From: Gammaproteobacteria bacterium
GTDB lineage: Bacteria; Pseudomonadota; Gammaproteobacteria; Methylococcales; Methylomonadaceae
Direction of reading: 5' to 3'
Length of the DNA stretch: 8,193 nt
NCBI GenBank assembly: GCA_024276805.1
Contig: JAJRWJ010000322.1
Span: 1-8,193 of the forward strand
This document shows positions 5,088-8,193 of the stretch, piece after piece; the first letter of the stretch is position 1, and each line of letters starts with the position of its first letter. The notes beneath the pieces were generated by a model. The model worked only from the letters and a program-made list of their open reading frames with translations, did no database searches and had not been told where the DNA came from. Both the position numbers and the translations under genes were made by a program.

Positions 5088-7531
5088 CCTCCACCGATTA
5101 CTGTAGCAATCTGTGCCACCAGTGAACCATTCACATCAATCAATACCACTGTGGCATCGCGCCCCTCCATGTCTTCATCTTCGACGACGACGGAAGCGGT
5201 TCCGTTATCTTTAAGCGGCTTTACAGCCACGACCACACTGGAGGATGAATCGCCCGCCTGGGTGCGAACATCAAGTGATAACCCCGTGATATTTCCACCT
5301 TCCTGCCGTGCTGCACCACTTTGCGGCACAGGCAGGTCCACCGCAACAGTGCATCGCAGCCCTCTCCAAACCACATCGGTGACTTCAATAGAGGTCGTTT
5401 CCTGAAGAAAAGCACCTGGAGTGACAGTCATTTGCAAGACCAGACATTCCTGCAGGCTTAATCCGCCATGTGTGTACTCTTCCCCGTTTTTGAAGCAGCT
5501 GATGCCATCAGCCAGGACAAAGTGCTGGTTTGCATTCCAGTACCAGGGATATAGCCGCTCATTCGTTGTAGCGCCTGGCTTCAAAGAAGCACAACGACCC
5601 CACTTGTTTTCCGTAAGGCTACTTGCCAATTCGACTTTTGGCAAACCACCAGGAAGAAGCAACCAGCCATGATCGGTGACTACCCGGACACGTTTCCACC
5701 CGGCAGCCAGGAGAGCAGCTATACGCTCGGCAATCTCCGAGAGCAGACCATCAAGATGTCTGCTCAGCTTCCATCCACGATCATGACCCTCGTGGTCAAT
5801 GTCACCGAACTCACACCATGCCTGGCCTTGCCCGTTGCCGTTATCCGAGCGTTCGAGAATCGTCCAGCCACTATCCGTCAACAATTTCTTCAGATGATAA
5901 CCACCTTTTAACGTTTGACCGGTTTCAGCAACAGCAGGCTCAAAGTCGACACCACCGTCACTGCCTCGAATCTTTTCACGTACCGGCGATACAGCCGCCT
6001 TCCCTGTTGCGGTAACGCTGGGTAGCGCCGTCCATGCAGGTTCTTCGGCAACGTCAAAACCCGAGTGTTCCAGCCTGCCAATAAGTCGCTTGGCGGCATC
6101 AAAACGAAGACCATCAACGAACAGAATGCAATCACCTGGATTGTTGATCTGAGGAGGCGCCGAAAGACAGGTTCCGCCTGGATAAGAAGCGCCATCGATA
6201 ATATTCTGCAGATGGCGTGCTGATTGTTCCGCCCAAGGTAAATAAACCGAACGTATAGCAGTGGAAACAGCCTCAAAATCAGCAGTTTTTTCAACCCGAG
6301 ACAAGGCTCTGAGCACAGCATCATCGACCTTCCAGCCGTGACTGCAATACTGTTGCACAAGATCATCAACGGTGCCGGCCGCAAGATTCGTTTTAGTGAA
6401 TTCAGCGAGCAGGGCCAGGTATTCCAAGGCACACGCAAGCGGCGCTTCACCCAATTCAGCCCATACCAGAGAACGCCTGTGCCCATGTTGTTTTTCCATC
6501 TCCAACAGCTTTTTTCCAGCCTCATGGGCAGGCTCCTTTTCAAGCGCTATCAGGTCATGGTGAAGCTGTTTTTCCTGGTCCTCATTCCATTGCGGCCAGC
6601 CATCGAAGGACTCCTCACCCATGTGCCAGAACAAGGTATCGCTGGGCGGTCGGCATTTACGAATCTGTACAGGTATATTCGGATACCGCTTGGGCGCCTC
6701 GCAGAAGCGCCCCCATACCGATTGCCAGGGGCCAATATGCTCTGCCAGCCTGGAGGCTCCGGCAAGCACACCTTCATTTTGCGGATTAAACCCCAGTTGT
6801 GATTTGCAAACTTCTACAAAGGCTTTCCATTCGTGCTCGTCACGACTGGCCTGAAATGCATCCCCCTGATCGAGCCATTGCAGAAAATCACGAATTGGAT
6901 CACCGCCAGTCAGCAGGGTATTGAAATAATCCTTATCCAGGCGTTTGCCTTTAAGTAGCTCCAATTCCTCATCCAGCAACCGATGCAGGGCCAGTTGCAT
7001 CGCATTCCTGGCATCGTTATCCTGGGCCACATCCAAGCCAAGACCACCCTGTTCCGATTTCAGCCAGGCCAGAATCGTCCAATCCTTGGCATTGATCTGC
7101 GACCAGATTACCCCTCTGTACTGAAGCTCCGCCAAGGGTTTGAGATGATCCGGGCAGCTTTCAACAGCGCGTAAATCCTGGCGACTGACGCCAGGCAGAT
7201 AGAATATCGGAGTAGCCAGACCGTCCCGGTCTGGTATTTCAAAGCGAGACGCACTGGCTACTTTGTCCCCGTCTGCTATTCCAGAGCGGGACGCACTGGC
7301 TACTTTGCCAGCGATGACACAACGCAGCCAGATTGCCGGCCCAATCCTTTTATCGGGTGCGTAGTCACCCAGTATCAGCAATTCCGGGAGTTCCGTCTGT
7401 AGCCTTGCAATACCCGATTCCCACTGGCGATCGCGATCCGGCCACAGGATGCAGACGGGTGCGACCTGTACTGCCGGATTGTAGACAGCGGCTGAACGGA
7501 TGGCTTTCAGGAGGAGATCCAGAATTCTCAT
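5075..7531 (-). CDS. pglZ: BREX phosphatase-like protein PglZ (alkaline phosphatase superfamily)
   Basis: Core BREX component with an alkaline-phosphatase-superfamily fold, needed for phage exclusion; its natural substrate is not firmly established. It has 818 residues, typical of the full-length family. The N-terminal part includes the family-typical LPGVSRQDLRAVESCP near 112-127 and GLGLDVAQD at 163-171. The PglZ core starts near 465: FVDGLRFD (D473, D478, metal ligands), LPSVTATGK at 503-511 (likely nucleophile Thr/Ser), TDHGW at 619-623 (D620, H621) and THGGLSLQE at 687-695. This motif order suits a metal-dependent phosphoesterase. The C-terminal 100 residues form a beta-rich tail. The ATG at 7531-7529 overlaps the upstream TGA as ATGA, with GGGAGG about 10 nt before it, indicating translational coupling. 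Residues 76-103 are two tandem 14-residue units encoded by an inserted repeat. The sequence feels closest to the BREX 'type B' PglZ group, which I could not verify. Confidence 0.93.
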   Translation of the reverse strand: MRILDLLLKAIRSAAVYNPAVQVAPVCILWPDRDRQWESGIARLQTELPELLILGDYAPDKRIGPAIWLRCVIAGKVASASRSGIADGDKVASASRFEIPDRDGLATPIFYLPGVSRQDLRAVESCPDHLKPLAELQYRGVIWSQINAKDWTILAWLKSEQGGLGLDVAQDNDARNAMQLALHRLLDEELELLKGKRLDKDYFNTLLTGGDPIRDFLQWLDQGDAFQASRDEHEWKAFVEVCKSQLGFNPQNEGVLAGASRLAEHIGPWQSVWGRFCEAPKRYPNIPVQIRKCRPPSDTLFWHMGEESFDGWPQWNEDQEKQLHHDLIALEKEPAHEAGKKLLEMEKQHGHRRSLVWAELGEAPLACALEYLALLAEFTKTNLAAGTVDDLVQQYCSHGWKVDDAVLRALSRVEKTADFEAVSTAIRSVYLPWAEQSARHLQNIIDGASYPGGTCLSAPPQINNPGDCILFVDGLRFDAAKRLIGRLEHSGFDVAEEPAWTALPSVTATGKAAVSPVREKIRGSDGGVDFEPAVAETGQTLKGGYHLKKLLTDSGWTILERSDNGNGQGQAWCEFGDIDHEGHDRGWKLSRHLDGLLSEIAERIAALLAAGWKRVRVVTDHGWLLLPGGLPKVELASSLTENKWGRCASLKPGATTNERLYPWYWNANQHFVLADGISCFKNGEEYTHGGLSLQECLVLQMTVTPGAFLQETTSIEVTDVVWRGLRCTVAVDLPVPQSGAARQEGGNITGLSLDVRTQAGDSSSSVVVAVKPLKDNGTASVVVEDEDMEGRDATVVLIDVNGSLVAQIATVIGGGTTN
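7211..7307. repeat. In-frame palindromic/tandem repeat element inside pglZ
   Basis: Two 44-bp copies (7222-7265 and 7264-7307) with a 42-bp period match at 38 of 44 positions. They encode KVASASRSGIADGD and KVASASRFEIPDRD, residues 76-89 and 90-103 of PglZ. The unit is also part of a palindrome: AGTAGCCAG at 7211-7219 is the reverse complement of CTGGCTACT at 7254-7262 and again at 7296-7304. An inner perfect hairpin, CCAGACC-N5-GGTCTGG, spans 7216-7234. The period is a multiple of three, so the pglZ frame is preserved. It looks like a mobile palindromic repeat tolerated within a coding region. Confidence 0.85.
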
Positions 7532-8193
7532 CGATCGGCAACCTCCCAGTGACCACCTTTGGCTGGGCCAATCCGTTTCAAACCGCCTTGCTGCTTGAGA
7601 ACGGCGATGTGTCGCCTGACCGTTTTCCGGTCACGCCCGGTCGCCCTGGCCAACATATCATAGGTGATTTTGGGATTGCCCCGGATAAGCTCCAAAAGTT
7701 TTCTCTGAAACGGGTTGTCAAGAGCATTGGGAGCATTTTTAGAGGCAATATCCTGCTTTTCAGGGGCATTATCAGAGGCCAACGCAGCAGGTTGTGCTGT
7801 TTTCAGGGGCTTGCTGTCCTTTCCAGTAGACTTTCCAGCAGGCAAAATGGTTTTCAGGTAATCTTCCGTAGCCTCAAAGACCGGTTCTTTGCCGGTAAGC
7901 CGCAGGGTCAGAGGGATAATTTTCGTACGTACGCCCATGCCTCTGGCATCAACATAGCCATAATCCCGTAAAACCTCCAGAATAAGGGCGTTTCGCGGAG
8001 TTCTACGTCCCGCTTTCATTTTATCGACATCCATCGAATTGGGTAATGCGCCGGGACTAATGACTTCCAACCGGTCAACGTACCGGGTGATTTCAATATC
8101 CACTGCTCGCGTCCAGTCACGATGAACCAGGGCGTTCAAAACTGTTTCCCGGATTGCTTCAATGGGGTACAGCCGCTTTTTCCCGCGTGTAAG
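7528..8193 (-). CDS. COG2865-like ATP-binding winged-helix protein (3' part; start outside the window)
   Basis: The frame is open from the right edge to the TGA at 7530-7528, giving 221 residues of the C-terminal part. The first 100 visible residues match the conserved region of COG2865 predicted regulators (the GHKL-like domain also annotated as 'RecG C-terminal'). YPIEAIRETVLNALVHRD (9-26) resembles the GHKL N-box, followed by IEITRYVDRLEVISPGALP and, at 82-90, DARGMGVRT. Residues 118-160 form an Ala/Pro/Lys-rich linker with two related stretches, ASDNAP and ASKNAP. Residues 163-217 form a winged helix-turn-helix with recognition-helix-like RKTVRRHIAVLKQQG. The AlbA_2/Schlafen-like domain usual at the N-terminus would be upstream, unseen. 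Its stop overlaps the pglZ start (ATGA), so it belongs to the BREX transcript. Inferred role: a regulator or accessory BREX gene. A TTG at 8139 is not a plausible start because conserved sequence continues upstream of it. Confidence 0.82.
   Translation of the reverse strand, partial: LTRGKKRLYPIEAIRETVLNALVHRDWTRAVDIEITRYVDRLEVISPGALPNSMDVDKMKAGRRTPRNALILEVLRDYGYVDARGMGVRTKIIPLTLRLTGKEPVFEATEDYLKTILPAGKSTGKDSKPLKTAQPAALASDNAPEKQDIASKNAPNALDNPFQRKLLELIRGNPKITYDMLARATGRDRKTVRRHIAVLKQQGGLKRIGPAKGGHWEVADR

Noticed and set aside
5908..6543. 211-codon minus-strand open frame inside pglZ
   Set aside because: It is an out-of-frame shadow of the intact PglZ coding frame, with no family resemblance.
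7211..7307. CRISPR-like array in the repeats at 7211-7307 (and 5058-5087)
   Set aside because: Units are contiguous without unique spacers and lie within or beside coding sequence; they are tandem/palindromic repeats.
7333..7971. 212-codon plus-strand open frame across the pglZ / COG2865 junction
   Set aside because: It is antisense to two genes with recognisable conserved motifs and has no independent support.

Overview
The window looks like a gammaproteobacterial chromosome segment in which a block of housekeeping genes abuts a phage-defence (BREX) locus. Three things support this: the prfB-lysS neighbourhood, an RF2 protein whose landmark residues fall at the same positions as in E. coli, and a prfB recoding site nearly identical to the enterobacterial one. 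I cannot name the genus. Chromatiales- or Methylococcales-like lineages are plausible but unproven. Every supported gene lies on the minus strand, so transcription runs from the right end toward the left. The long plus-strand ORFs are antisense shadows.

Layout in transcription order: (1) 8193-7528, the 3' part of a COG2865-type protein with a GHKL-like ATP-binding region (the domain seen in RecG/Schlafen-associated regulators) and a C-terminal winged helix; its start is outside the window. (2) 7531-5075, pglZ, the BREX alkaline-phosphatase-superfamily protein, joined to gene 1 by an ATGA overlap. (3) 5087-5010, a palindromic repeat across the pglZ stop codon and the pglZ-brxL gap. (4) 4996-2951, brxL, the AAA+/Lon-like BREX effector. 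(5) 2821-2501, a small Rieske [2Fe-2S] ferredoxin. (6) 2415-1317, prfB (RF2) with its programmed +1 frameshift. (7) 1106-1, the 5' two thirds of lysS, running off the left end.

The pglZ-brxL order, with a regulator-like gene just upstream, matches the 3' half of a type 1-like BREX operon. The expected brxA, brxB, brxC and pglX would lie beyond the right edge. The Rieske gene marks the left border of the defence locus; 129 bp without a recognisable gene separate it from brxL.

The most interesting signals are: an in-frame palindromic/tandem repeat (two 42-bp, 14-residue units) inside the pglZ coding sequence; the palindromic repeat over the pglZ stop codon, which supplies a perfect TTGACA in the brxL orientation; the apparent absence of the Lon Ser-Lys dyad from BrxL; and the COG2865 gene translationally coupled to pglZ.
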